This document shows, in pieces, positions 13,430-24,520 of a stretch of DNA of 64,000 nt (position 1 is its first letter; every line of letters starts with the position of its first letter). Location of the stretch: contig ML681963.1 in NCBI GenBank assembly GCA_007922195.1, positions 58,771,597 to 58,835,596 of the forward strand, given 5' to 3'. Position numbers and translations under genes: made by a program. The notes under the pieces were generated by a model, which worked only from the letters and a program-made list of their open reading frames with translations, had not been told where the DNA came from and ran no database searches. Origin of the DNA: Podocnemis expansa. Its lineage: Eukaryota > Chordata > Testudines > Podocnemididae.

Positions 13430-13800
13430 GTAATTGCTTTTGACATTGTTTGGAGCCTTGCCTCACTGTCGGGGACAAATCCTTCATTCATGAAGAAGAG
13501 CTTGTTAGGCCAGTTCTGGACTCCAAACCTACTTAATTAAATTCTAAAAAGTTGTTTAGCTCTGGTGGGAAATTTGCACACAAAGGCCCGGTGTCTGGCT
13601 CTTTCCTCCACCATTGTGCATCTCAAACAGTTTTACAACAAAACAGCGTCCCCCCCACCCACACTTTCCTCCTAGCTGCTGCAAAGACGGTGGCGACCCT
13701 CATTAAAAGACCAGTTTGTTATTAAATGTTTTCCCAGTGATTCACTAACTGGGCTTTTTCTCCTTAGCAATCAAGGGCATGTAAGTGCTGGGTAAGGGCT
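13430..13800. promoter_or_regulatory. candidate conserved non-coding element
   Basis: This block lacks repeat ends and frames but has features typical of vertebrate conserved non-coding DNA: mixed base composition and AT-rich homeodomain-like cores such as 'cttaattaaatt' (about 13532) and 'gttattaaatg' (about 13720). Purely an impression; alignment is needed. Confidence 0.2.
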
Positions 13801-14084
13801 CTCCAAGGACTGATTGCTGAAAGAATTTCCAAAAGTAAAGAGTGTAAACAGGTACATTGAAAAAGGCTCTTTTGAGCGATTATATAAACATTTCAAATGC
13901 TATTCGAAAACTTCCACAGTGAAACTGTCAAGTCTGGATGTTTTGTTGAATTATATTCACACAACCCCTTCTGCTTCTTCCTGCCAAGCTCAGGCTTGGG
14001 TTGGAGACTCTGGCAAGGCCAGCATCTGGGGAAACACACTTTTGAGAGGATATATTACATAACCTGCTATAAAGAACACTTTTA
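13801..14084. other. unique DNA before microsatellite
   Basis: Two overlapping + strand frames (13814-14062, 13897-14088) use different phases and show no motif, so neither is annotated as a gene. Confidence 0.4.
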
Positions 14085-14141
14085 TTAATTATTATTATTA
14101 TTATTATTATTGTTATTATTATTATTATTATTATTATTAGC
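14085..14141. repeat. (ATT)n microsatellite
   Basis: A run of ATT units with a single G interruption (ttgtta). Confidence 0.95.
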
Positions 14142-16983
14142 TGCAGGTGTTAACTATGGGATCCAAGTTAAATTCTAGGTGGCACATATTGTTTTGAGAA
14201 GTTGGCATGCAAAGGGGGTACACGGTCATATGTGGTGTTTTGGCCTATGGCATAATTTTCCATTCTTTGAAATGGCCTTTAGTTTTACTGATTTGTTTCT
14301 GTTTCATATCTGTTTCCATTGCAAGCTCCTTCAGGCAGTGGTCAGGGCTCTATCTGCCATAGACAGCAGAGAAAACTATCAGTAATCGATAAGGAACAAT
14401 AATTAAATTTCAGACAACAGTATGCTGAATACGTTGTTAATACTTAATCACTTCTAATGTTCATTGTTTCTTCTCTGGGGGTAACATTTTAGTTTGAATG
14501 AACAACAAACTACTTCAATGCTGGCACATAACTGCTGAATATTTGTATTATTATATGGTAAATAACATTTTAAGTAAAACTTATTAATTCTTCACATCAG
14601 AGAATCCCCATTGCTACTGAGCAGTGTAATTTTTTACTTCTTCATTGGATTCCAATTTAAAGCAACCATTCTCTTATATAATACATAATAAATTAACAAA
14701 ACAATATATTTTTATCATTTATGTGAGGCAGTTTGTGATTTTGTAGTCTGTGTAAATCCTAGAAAGCAGTAAAATAAAAGGAAATCTGAGTAATTACCAT
14801 GAAACATCTTGTAATCAAAAAAATACATCAAATTGTCTTATAATTTAAACTGAGCTATATGCCAGACTGTCTAAGTATATTGTTTTTTTATCGTAGACTC
14901 TACAGATTTTTCTTCCTTTCTACATGGAAAGGTGAGCAAACTTCTATTCTTTCTAATGCCCATTCAGTTCTCAGCACAGAATGATCTCACATCAAAGCAG
15001 CAAGAGGTAAGGAGCACGGGTGTGTGTGAAGAAATAGCTTGAGCATGAACATACTTCGAAGTCATCCATCTTCCTGCTTTCTCTCATAACTTAGGCCTCT
15101 GTCCTTCAAAGAGCTCTACCCATACAAACCCTTCCTGCATGGAGGAGACCCACTGACTTCAACACAGTACATTACAGATGCAGTGGTAGGCCACATACCT
15201 CAGACCCCACAAGACAATTTTAAGCATTTTGCAAATGATGAATTTGGGGAAAGTAGTAACTGTCCTCTTTCCCCATCACTCTTCCCTCTCCTTTCTAAGA
15301 CGTGTCAACATGAAACAAAAAATAGGTATAATACTGGAAAACTGGCAAGAAGTTTACTCATTGTTTGTTTATGTAAATTAGATCTATTGATCAAACCATC
15401 AGATCCCCACAATTGTAAATATTTCTCTCACCACATTGAGATTGTGTTACAGAAGAAATTTTAAAAAAGAAAGATGGGCACTATTGTTGGTTTGTGTGTG
15501 TATTTATGCAAATATTTTGAAATATATACAAATTTGCTATCTTTTTTTGTTATGGATGTGGCAAGTATGAAATGCATAGGGCAGTATTAACTGCTTACAT
15601 TTCAATTTACAGTTCTATTTAAAAAAATCACTGATAGTGGAGTGAATATTTTACCTGTGCAAACTGAGGCAAATACATTTGTTACAGTTTTTACATAGTT
15701 GGGGCCTGACTCTATTTTGTTGTACCAGTATAACTCTAGCGAGGTCCACAGAGTTTGACCAGCAAAAATACCACATAACTCAGTGAAGAAATCCAACCAA
15801 TGAATTCTGTTTCTCCCTTAGTCATTATGAAAATCTTTATAGTTAGTAAAAATTGCTGCCAGTTACTGCTAGAACTTTAAAGGGGGAATGGTATTGCAGA
15901 AAAATTACACTTCTTTCATATAAATTTAGAAAAATGAGTCTCAGAGAAAACAAATTCTCCATGGAGCATGAGGAACTATCAAATCACCATCTTTGGCACT
16001 TCATTCTGACAGGGCCACACCAAAAATGAAACAGGGATTCCAGGCTGGAACAGGTAGATTTATGACAGGCATATTTCTTCGTAATGCTATATACTATTGT
16101 TCACTTAGTCACTGATCTGTCTCCCGTCGTGTTTATTTTTAAGAGGTTTGTGTTAAAACTTTTTTTACAAAATGCTCTAATGTAGTCATTTCAGTGATTT
16201 TAAAAATTCTAATCTGATGAGTAAGTATTGGGGGCCAGAAATATCGATTTCAAATGTGCCAAAACATATGCACACCTATTCATTTGGGCATGCAAATCCC
16301 CACACTTGCAGGTTCAGACAGGGGGCTGGAACAATGTGTATACTAGTGAGGGGGAGCTAAGAGCCACTGAAACAAACTGGAAGCCCTGGATACGATGTAA
16401 ACATTTCAAGCCAGATGGTGCACCCCTGCTTCCAGCACCTGTGTGTCCAGAAATTGTGACTGCAAGCAAAGTCTAGTTTGGAGCATACAATTGGTATGTT
16501 TGCATGAAATTACCTGTTGGGATTTTTCCAACTGTATTTGTCATGTGCCCAACAAAAATGTGGTTGAAAAAGCTAAATTTTCTTGTTAAACTTCTAACTA
16601 AAAATTGAAACAGCAAATGGGAGAGTGAGGGGGGAAGCAAGGAAAGATGTGACAAAGGATGTGCAAAAGAGTTGGACGTCAGTGTCAATAGGGGGGTATA
16701 GTTTATGTCAATAAAGGCCATCTGGAATTAAAAGATATGGTTTGATAGATAATAGTTTAAGTGTTGATTTCATTTTTGTCTTGTTTTTGTTCTGCTTTGC
16801 ATTGTGGTTATCACAATTTCGTTGCAGATGCTGGCTTGTTTCCTGTCTGCAGCAAAACTGTCCTATAAAGATAGTTTTGCAAAGATACAAGTACCTCAGT
16901 TGTAAAGAAACTTACAAGGCCATGTCTGCCTGGTAACGAAATTCTGATTGGCTTAGATAATGAGTGACAGTGTTCTGTCAGTA
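14142..16983. other. unique AT-rich DNA
   Basis: No gene or clear element was found. A G-rich interval around 16220-16470 carries an 82-codon frame without motif and may be an old unclassified repeat. Confidence 0.4.
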
Positions 16984-16995
16984 ATGAAAACAGTA

Positions 16996-17110
16996 TTGTC
17001 AATTTCCAAAGGGATAGCTGTGTCAGTCTAGTCCAGCAAAAATAAAACAAGGAGTCATGTGGCATTTTATCTGTTAGTCTTAAAGTGCCACACGACTCCT
17101 TGCTTTTTTC
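16996..17110. mobile_element. hairpin-type short Penelope derivative
   Basis: The left part is a Penelope terminus in minus orientation ('ccaaagggatagctgtgtcagtctag... acaaggagtcatgtggca'). It is followed immediately by the same end in plus orientation ('ttagtcttaaagtgccac... gactccttg'), so the transcript would fold back on itself. A perfect 12-bp target duplication, atgaaaacagta, flanks it at 16984-16995 and 17111-17122. There is no coding sequence; it must have been mobilised in trans. Confidence 0.88.
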
Positions 17111-17122
17111 ATGAAAACAGTA

Positions 17123-18827
17123 ACCAGTCTAAGAACCAAAAAGGTGGTGACATGGCTCTCAACAGGTACCAATATGGTAAAACAAATGCAATAGTACCTT
17201 CTAGAAACTGAAAGTGGGGTTGTGGTACAGGAATAAAAGGCTGCAAAAAGCCCATGCAAACTGGAGGTCTGTGGAGGTGCAAATCTACTGCCAAACTGAG
17301 GACTGATCACCCAAGGTTCCCTCTCCAGTGACAAATTTCACTGATAAGTTCACTGGTTGAGAGCAAAATGTCCCACCTGGGATAGGACTGGTGCACCTAA
17401 ATCTGAATCAAAACTGAATCTAAATCAAATAAATAAGCCATGGTTCTGTAAGTATAAAGGATAATGCTTAATGCTAATTGGGGCCCAGCATCAATTAAGA
17501 GTTTAGTAATAGGAACAGGTTTAGGAATAGTAATTATACTTTTGCTGTAATAAATGTTCTGCTACCTCTTTGTTTTTGCCTTCAAACATTAAAAAGAATA
17601 GGAAGATAATTTATTCTAATCAAATATAAATACATAATTTAAGTTAGTAAAAAAAATCAAATTTACCCAGTGTCTTTTTCAGCATCTCATCCCCCTCAAG
17701 TGTACCGAAAGAATCCATTTTTTAAACAGCAAAATCTCAGCCAGGAAAACAGTTCCTGAGAAAGGATGCAACTGAAACAAAGATGTTTTATAGGCACCTT
17801 CAACCACAGATAGCTGTATGCAATTCAGGTGAGCCCAATAAATCAAACAAGGTGTCTGGCCAGTCTGCGGAAGCAAGCCCTGTCTCAGCCCCAGGTTTGA
17901 AAGCACCTCATTTGGACAACTATGAAGATACAAGGAAGGAAAAGAACTCTTGTGAACAACCTTTCTGGCTCTTACTTTTTAGTTGTTTAGGATATGAACA
18001 TCAGCAAAGTGTATGCAACATTTTCAACTTCCACAATGGCCAACTAGAAGGGAAAAACCAGGCCTTGTACCAAATCCTGAAGTGATTGATGAGCTGAGAA
18101 AGATATCTGAATTGAGAAACCATGCATTGGGTTTTTTTAAACAAATTTGTTAATATTCCTGTTGAAAGGTTTATAAATCTTTCCCCATTACAACTATCAA
18201 TGTCTCTGATGCAATCTTGGCTATGACAAACACTGACATGGATCAGCACTGGAAGAGATAAGCAAGAAAATATACGTGGCCATTCTCACTTATCTTCCTG
18301 GAATGCACATTGCTGCTCAGACAATAAAGAATAAAAGAAAATAAACAGGTGATTTCAGAAGGTGGATGTTTGACTGCTTCAAATATTATATAGATCTCCA
18401 AGCTAAGAAGGTTCCACATTAACATGCCTATAAAATATTACAACCAGGCATTATTTGAAATTTACAGTATGTAAATCCAGGAAAGACCTAGAAATTCATA
18501 ATGTATGTGCCATGATATGTAATAGACCGTCGGCAAGGTCCCTCCCTGTCTAGTAGATTCTGGGCTGAACTTGCATTAAACATGAGTACTCAGCTGCTTA
18601 AGGAAATAGTGCTGCTTTCAGTTTTATAACATTTGTGCAGTTTCATTTACACAACAGGCACGTCTTCCTTACACCCTGCAAAGTAATTTTTTAAAAACTT
18701 TTATTTAAGGGGAAAATGAAAAATCCTCTTTCAAACCATGTAAACCAAACAAAGACCTTTTCAAAACCAGGCATTAGAAAAAACAAATTCTGATCTTTAT
18801 TGCCTGTATTCTAGTTTCCTGAAGACT
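17123..18827. other. unique DNA, no gene supported
   Basis: Several 60-100 codon frames overlap on opposite strands (17080-18249) and none shows a motif. Confidence 0.4.
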
Positions 18828-18840
18828 TTATTTACATAGA

Positions 18841-18992
18841 TCCAAAGGGGCAGCAATGTTAGTTTAGTTCAGCAAAAGGAGCAAGGAGTCAGATTTATTT
18901 TTCACATGAGCTTTCATGGGAGAAAATCTCACTCCGTCAGATGATTCAAAGTGGGATTTTTTCCCATGAACAGATTTATTGCCTGAGCTTTA
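18841..18992 (-). mobile_element. short Penelope derivative with 13-bp target duplication
   Basis: It starts with the outer tip in minus orientation (ccaaaggggcagcaatgttag), then 'gcaaggagtc' and 'cacatgagctttcatggg', followed by a rearranged inner segment that repeats 'gtgggattttttccca' and 'tttattgcctgagctt'. The flanks ttatttacataga at 18828-18840 and 18993-19005 are identical. It is non-coding. Confidence 0.85.
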
Positions 18993-19005
18993 TTATTTAC
19001 ATAGA

Positions 19006-20054
19006 ATCTCCACAACACACTTATACCACAAGTTTCCACAACTACAATATGATCCTCAAGCACTACAAATACTACCCTTTGGTTAGGATTGCACAGAAAC
19101 AGTCTTTGCATGTGAAATTATGAAATTCAGGTAGGGACACAGCAACTAATCATTATTGCTACATACTCTTTTATACTAGGTATTAGTCACTTTATTTGCT
19201 GTCTGTAAGCAGAGAGCTGTAATGCAAAGAGCACAAGAGCTTCCTGCCCAGGGATTAACCACATATAAAAGTGAAGGTTCTAACACAACTGTTTATATAA
19301 TGAAAGCTAAGTATCTTTTAATTAGACACACGGATAAGTGAGCATTTTAACCAGAAGCATTTTATTTTTACTTTATGAATGCAATATCATTATTTTCAAT
19401 TCCGATAATTCCAAAGTTGGGGGGTTTTTTTGTTTTTTTTTTAAGCAAGCATACATTTAAAGATATCATCCAAAGCTAAGACAGGAACCTTGAGCTCCAA
19501 ACATTTTATCCTCTGCCCAGAGGATTCTGAACAAAAGGAGCTGACACACATTTTACTAATCATACTTATTTAGGTCTGTGGAATAGAGTAACAATTTACA
19601 TAAAAATTCAAAGGTAAAATGACAGAATACTGAGAAAGCAGGACAATTGGTTTTCAAAAAGCTTTCATGAAAACTTAACCTTATGGCCTTGACAACAGTC
19701 TTTCCACCAAGCAGAAAGGTTAAGTGGTCTTCCTTACTCAAGTGGCTCCTTTCTGAATGATGGTGTATATTGTTTGATGCAGGAAATAAATATGGCTTTT
19801 AAAAGTGGTGCATGGCAAACATACATTCACTTGAGGCTGAAGAGAGTCTTTGTAGGGTTCTAATAGGAAGGTGATCACGTTGAGGATGCAGTGTCCCTGG
19901 CAGAAACATTAACCCCTGTATGCAACACACTGTTTAGAAACTAACACCTTTGTTTGGGTTGCTGAACCACACTCACCCTCCCTGGCTCACTGAGTGACCA
20001 GCCAACTGGGTGCCTTCCATGGGAAGCCTGCATTTAGAGTCCAGATTTAACAAA
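19006..20054. other. unique DNA
   Basis: No gene. A T-rich run lies near 19420-19442. Short frames have no motif. Confidence 0.4.
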
Positions 20055-20062
20055 TCCTAGAG

Positions 20063-20250
20063 CAGAGGTCTCAAACTCATATTACCACTAGGGCCGCATG
20101 AGAACTAGTACATTAGCCCAAGGGCCACACCACTGAAACCTTTTCATACAATGATATTGCAAATATTGGTAACAATAGTGTCATTGTGGGCCACAGAAAA
20201 TAGCTTTAGGGGCTCCATGTGGCCCATGGGTCATGTGTTTGAGACCCCTG
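20063..20250. mobile_element. short non-autonomous hAT-type element
   Basis: The inverted ends are CAGAGGTCTCAAACTCAT and the complement of ATGTGTTTGAGACCCCTG. The 8-bp target duplication is tcctagag (20055-20062) and tcctaaag (20251-20258), with one mismatch. The element is 188 bp, non-coding, and carries internal 'gggccaca' phrases. Confidence 0.88.
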
Positions 20251-20258
20251 TCCTAAAG

Positions 20259-20801
20259 ATTGTCAGAATTCCCATCTCTGATGTTCAGGACTGTCCCAAC
20301 ACACTGTTCAGCTAGCAGCAAAGTAATCTACAATCCGGGTGTTCCTCTGATCAGATTGATGCCACGCAACTGCATAATGTAGAATTTAGGACCAAATCTG
20401 AACCAGATTTCACTAAGGACCCAGGTTTCAGAATTTGGGAATTACAGAAGGAATGAAATATAACAGAGTGCTGTGTGTGTGTGCCATGCTCCCCAAATCA
20501 ACTCTTTTAAGGAATTAACTGGATGTGAGGTTGAACACTGGTCCCATTCATCTATCTTTCAAAACTGGCATCACCTTCTACTTTATTGCTGTTCCACAGC
20601 CACTGTAATTTGTCTCTTTAGCTACCTCATTTCTATCTGTTTTGCGAGAAGTGCAGGTTACACTCATTTGATGAAACTTTCACACAAGCTGAGTTTCATG
20701 CTCAAGAGTCCTTTAACCTCAATACAAAGGTTGTGTAATTATGTTGCTATTTCTAACTACTTATGGTACTGACAATATGCCAACTTAATAGCTTCTTAGA
20801 T
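20259..20801. other. unique DNA between hAT elements
   Basis: The 99-codon frame 20473-20772 has no family motif and no splice or promoter context, so I do not call it a gene. Confidence 0.35.
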
Positions 20802-20809
20802 CACATAGT

Positions 20810-21429
20810 TAGAGCCCTGCAGATTCATGGGTATCTGCTGCAGAACTGCGGGTATCCGCATCCGCAGACACAGGTGCAGATAACCGCAGAGTAGACCCAC
20901 TGCTGCGGATTGAGTCATGGATGTAGCTTCTATTTTCAGCTTCTCACAGTGAGATCCATTTCTGAAGCTCACAAACTGATCTGTGTCAGCAGCAGGCAGG
21001 GGAACCAGGAAGCGCTCCAGCCAATTCTAGATGCTGATCTGCCAGCCAATCAGAGTTTCATGCTGCAGTCTGGAGAGCCACTGTTGACCTTTGATCGGCT
21101 CATTCCCCATGATTTCCCTGCCCACTTCTTTTCTCCTTTCCAGTTGGCAAGCCATTGCTGTCAATCAGAGCTTTCCTTGGTGGGCAAGGAAATCTCATCG
21201 ATGGCACACCATGCGAACCACAAAGAAGAAACCTAAAAGTAGGTGGGACCCATGTGGGGAATGAACCAATCAAAGGCTGATATACTGCATGTGAGCCCAA
21301 ACTCAGTTACAGATGCGGTTACAGATACAGCTAAACTCTGGCATGCTGATTTTGGATCAGATCAACGCTGTCACTGAGCAGATGTGGACTGGATGCAGTT
21401 CCATATTTTTGTATCTGTGCAGGGCTCTA
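20810..21429. mobile_element. non-autonomous hAT-type element with TAGAGCCCTGC ends
   Basis: The termini TAGAGCCCTGCAGAT and ATCTGTGCAGGGCTCTA are inverted copies. The flanks are a perfect 8-bp duplication, cacatagt, at 20802-20809 and 21430-21437. Subterminal 'gcgggtatccgcatccgcag' repeats stand out. The 620-bp body carries only a 108-codon frame (20910-21236) without transposase motifs, so it is a deletion derivative. Its right flank was later hit by the Penelope hairpin that follows. Confidence 0.88.
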
Positions 21430-21444
21430 CACATAGTATTAATA

Positions 21445-21628
21445 AAACAAGGAGTCCTGAGGCGCTTAAAGACTGACAAATTTATTCATGGCATGAGCTT
21501 TCGGGGGAGAAAATCCCATTGCGTCAGATGTTTTTCAAAGCTCATGCAATGAATTTGTCAGTCTTTAAGTGCCACAGGGCACCTTGTTTGTTTTACTGAA
21601 CTAAACTGACATGGCTGCCCTTTGGAAT
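21445..21628. mobile_element. hairpin-type short Penelope derivative
   Basis: A minus-orientation end (aaacaaggagtcctgaggcgc... gcatgagctttcgggggag) is joined near 21535 to a plus-orientation end ('gctcatgcaatgaatttgtcagtctttaagtgcc... ctgccctttggaat'). The halves are inverted copies over roughly 80 bp. The target duplication is 12 bp and perfect: atagtattaata at 21433-21444 and 21629-21640. It overlaps the right duplication of the neighbouring hAT element, so the order of events can be read. There is no coding sequence. Confidence 0.92.
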
Positions 21629-21640
21629 ATAGTATTAATA

Positions 21641-22401
21641 GTGTAGATAAAAAAGTACTGTATAACCTGAGTTTCTAATTAAAGGTAAATCTTAACACCC
21701 TTGGAAATAACCAATCTTATTTCTGTTTTATAAACTAATTTTTACGTTGGCTGCCAGTACTTCAATTCTTAGTAAACTAGAATAGGGGGCAAGGATGGCA
21801 TAGCTTTGGCATATTGTATCTTTAATAAGAAACTGATTTTAATTCCATTTGTACATTTCATGAGAAATCAAAATAGAGAAATGTAACTAAAACTACTAAT
21901 AAATAAAATGCCCCAATATGTTTAAGTGATGAACTACTATGAAATAGTTCAGACATTTTACAGTATAAATGTTGCTTTTTAATTCAATCACAGGTCAGTT
22001 TTTCAGTATTGATACAGTTAGGAGTGGTCACTCATTTGATCCCTTAAGTAGAATGATTCTCATTACATCAGTTGGTTGGTATAATAAAGTGAATGCAACA
22101 GAATGTTGTCATAGGAGAAAGGTGTCACATGGTGGGGGGGATCTCTGACTTTGTTGTGCCCTTAAACTAGCAACAAGAAACCATTATCCCTGTGACAATG
22201 TTCCCTTTGATTGACTACTCTCTTCATGAGAATGAGTTTTTCAGGTATTGTGAGATGGGATTAGCAACAAGTCTGTCATTTTGCAGAAGTGCAGTGTTCA
22301 AATTCTACATGCAGGAATGTGTATATTCAGATACATGAAAGCATTACAGGGATCTGCCTCAGTCTTTCCAGGGACAGAACACCACCTGCTATAACTAACT
22401 G
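21641..22401. other. unique AT-rich DNA
   Basis: No frame or element was recognised; a G7 run lies near 22133. Confidence 0.4.
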
Positions 22402-22412
22402 AACAGGATATG

Positions 22413-22542
22413 TTCCAAAGGGGCAGCTGTGTTAGTCTAGTAAAGCAAAAAAAGCAAGGAGTCTTGTGGCACTTAAAGACTAACAGACTTACTTATCGCA
22501 TCAGCTTTCATTGGAGAATATCCCACTTTGTCAGGCACTTAA
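22413..22542 (-). mobile_element. solo short Penelope terminus with target duplication
   Basis: A single minus-orientation terminus from tip (ttccaaaggggcagctgtg) to inner hairpin (agctttcattggagaatatccc). The flanks aacaggatatg (22402-22412) and aacaggacatg (22543-22553) form an 11-bp duplication with one mismatch. Only 130 bp, it behaves like a SINE. Confidence 0.86.
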
Positions 22543-22553
22543 AACAGGACATG

Positions 22554-23413
22554 TGGCTATACTGCTGTGTAAATATAAACCCCTAAGATGATGCATTAGC
22601 ATCCTAAAGAACCTCATATCACTGTTCTTCCATGTCTTTCCCCACTCCTCTTTATGATGGCATTGCCACATGCCCTTCTCAACTTAATTTTAATTTAAAA
22701 TCTTTGGTGCAAGGAATCTTGCTTTGAAAGGTCCTATGTACATCTATAACACAGTGTACATAATGAACAACAGTATAAAGGTGATCATTCAGCACTGGAC
22801 ATGGTAAAGTATCACCTTTTATAGCCAAATTTTTGTTCAGCCATTTTACTACATACCATATAAGACACACACAATCCACTGACGCCATTAATAAATAAAA
22901 ATGATTTCTCTGACAATGATATATAAGCCAAAAAATCCCAAGTGATCAAAAGATTCATTTTACATATTAAAGGAAATTCATTTTCTAGATTGGTTTCAAA
23001 TCTCAAAGTCAGTGAAGAACAAGCCTAATTTATTATTTCTAATTAGTCATGTCAGCTGCTATCAGTGCAAGAGCCTGGCAGCAAATAATACACCCTGTCA
23101 TATCTTAATAAAGTTTATCATGCGTCATACTAGCTAGATCTGGACATTTAGTAAGGAAATGTAACATGCAGCATCATGGATTGAAGCCAAAGATACATCA
23201 TTCAGCAAAACATCCTCAAAACTCTCTCTCTGAGTGAGGACTTAGAACTAGACTGTAGACAACAAAAACAATTCTACCAAATTGTTAACACTCAGTTAAA
23301 ATCATGAAACTCAGAAAAATATCAGAGGCTGTCTGCCTTCTCTTCCACTTAATCATTCCTGGGACAAAATCTGTGTCTGAAGACAATTTCTGTCCTTCTG
23401 TATTCATAGATTC
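22554..23413. other. unique AT-rich DNA
   Basis: Nothing coding or repetitive was recognised. Confidence 0.4.
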
Positions 23414-23427
23414 TAACAAATACTAAG

Positions 23428-24147
23428 TTCCAAAGGGGCAGCCGTATCAGTCTAGTTTACCAAAGCAAACAAAGAGTCTTGTTGCACTTGTAAAGACTAA
23501 CAAATGTATTTATTGCATGAGCTTTTGTGGGAGAAAATCCCACTTTGTCAGAGGCTTTGAAGATGGAGGAACTTACCAGCTACTCCATCAAAGGCTCATT
23601 CACCAATGTGATCTATGCCTTCATGTGCCAGAAATGCTCCTCTGCCTTATATATTGGGCAAACAGGACAGTCTCTGTGTAAAAGAATAAATTGGCACAAA
23701 TTTGACATCAGAAATCACAACATTCTAAAATTACTATATGAGCATTTCAATCTTTCTGATCACTCCATTGACAATTTACTAATTGCTGTGTTCAGGCAGA
23801 TGGATAACAGCTCAAGACTTAAAAGAAAAGCTGCAGAACTGGAATTCATTTGCAAATTTGACTGTGTCACCGCAGGGCTAAATAAAGACTTTGGATTTTT
23901 TTTTCCTCATTACAATAGGTGATTTGACTTCATCTTCCACTACATGCCATTCCCCAGTGTTTGAATCTTAACATCCGCTATGATTTGCTGTTACAGTGTG
24001 ACGTACACTTCCCTGTATTTATTACCTCCCATTCTGTGAGCTCCCCCATCTTCAAAGCATCTGATGAAGTAGGATTTTCTCCCACAAGAGTTCATGCAAT
24101 AAATAAATTTGCTAGTCTTTACGTGCCACAGGACTCCTTGTTTGTTT
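23428..24147 (+). mobile_element. 720-bp Penelope-like element with inverted ends
   Basis: Inverted termini of roughly 120 bp enclose a GIY-YIG reading frame. The left end is in minus orientation (ttccaaaggggcagccgtat... tgggagaaaatcccac, 23428-23550). The right end is in plus orientation ('catctgatgaagtagg... ggactccttgtttg', about 24050-24147). The flanking direct repeat is 14 bp: taacaaatactaag (23414-23427) and taacaaatactagg (24148-24161). Penelope-like elements normally encode reverse transcriptase followed by a GIY-YIG endonuclease and can carry inverted or tandem terminal repeats. Here the reverse transcriptase is missing, so the copy is non-autonomous. Confidence 0.9.
23527..23922 (+). 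pseudogene. GIY-YIG endonuclease domain of a Penelope-like element (truncated)
   Basis: The 131-codon frame holds the C-terminal nuclease domain that nicks target DNA for Penelope-like retrotransposition. VIY is at residues 28-30 and YIG at 42-44 (the two halves of the GIY-YIG signature). CX2C is at 34-37, the catalytic-type Arg at 53, His57 follows, H73 and H79 form a second metal-ligand-like pair, and Glu104 sits in 'AAELEF' as the likely catalytic acid. The key residues survive. The first 15 or so codons come from the inverted terminus, so the annotated ATG is not the native start; domain coding begins near 23563. The reverse transcriptase that should precede it is deleted. It cannot support retrotransposition alone, but the nuclease fold may be intact. 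Confidence 0.85.
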
Positions 24148-24161
24148 TAACAAATACTAGG

Positions 24162-24512
24162 TACATGGACAGCCAAAACTCACTGCAAGCAGGAATCCCA
24201 ATCCAGCCACTCCTCCCAAAGACCAACCCTCCTCTGGACAGTGCTTCCTGTCCCAGTGGCCTAAGGAAAAACCCTGGAAACCACTTTGTCTGTAGGAACC
24301 GCTGCTTGAAAATTGGCTTGTTTCCTAAGGGGTTAATATTTCTGGTGATCCAGCAAACATCCTCTCATAAAAAATCCCTCTTGCACTATGAGGTCAATTC
24401 AAGGAGCTATCTGCAACAGAAACATCAGTAAGGCAAACTCCACAGCAGACAATTCTTAAAAAAGATGCCTGCGTTTTTTAAACAATGTAGCCAAAAAATA
24501 GGGGAGATCATA
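24162..24512. other. unique DNA between PLE and hAT element
   Basis: The 156-codon frame 23961-24431 starts inside the PLE right end and runs into flanking DNA. It shows no motif and is not a gene. Confidence 0.45.
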
Positions 24513-24520
24513 ATTTAAAT

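Noticed and set aside
23961..24431. 156-codon frame after the GIY-YIG frame
   Set aside because: Starts in the PLE tail and terminal repeat and runs into flanking DNA past the target duplication; cannot be a native PLE or host protein.
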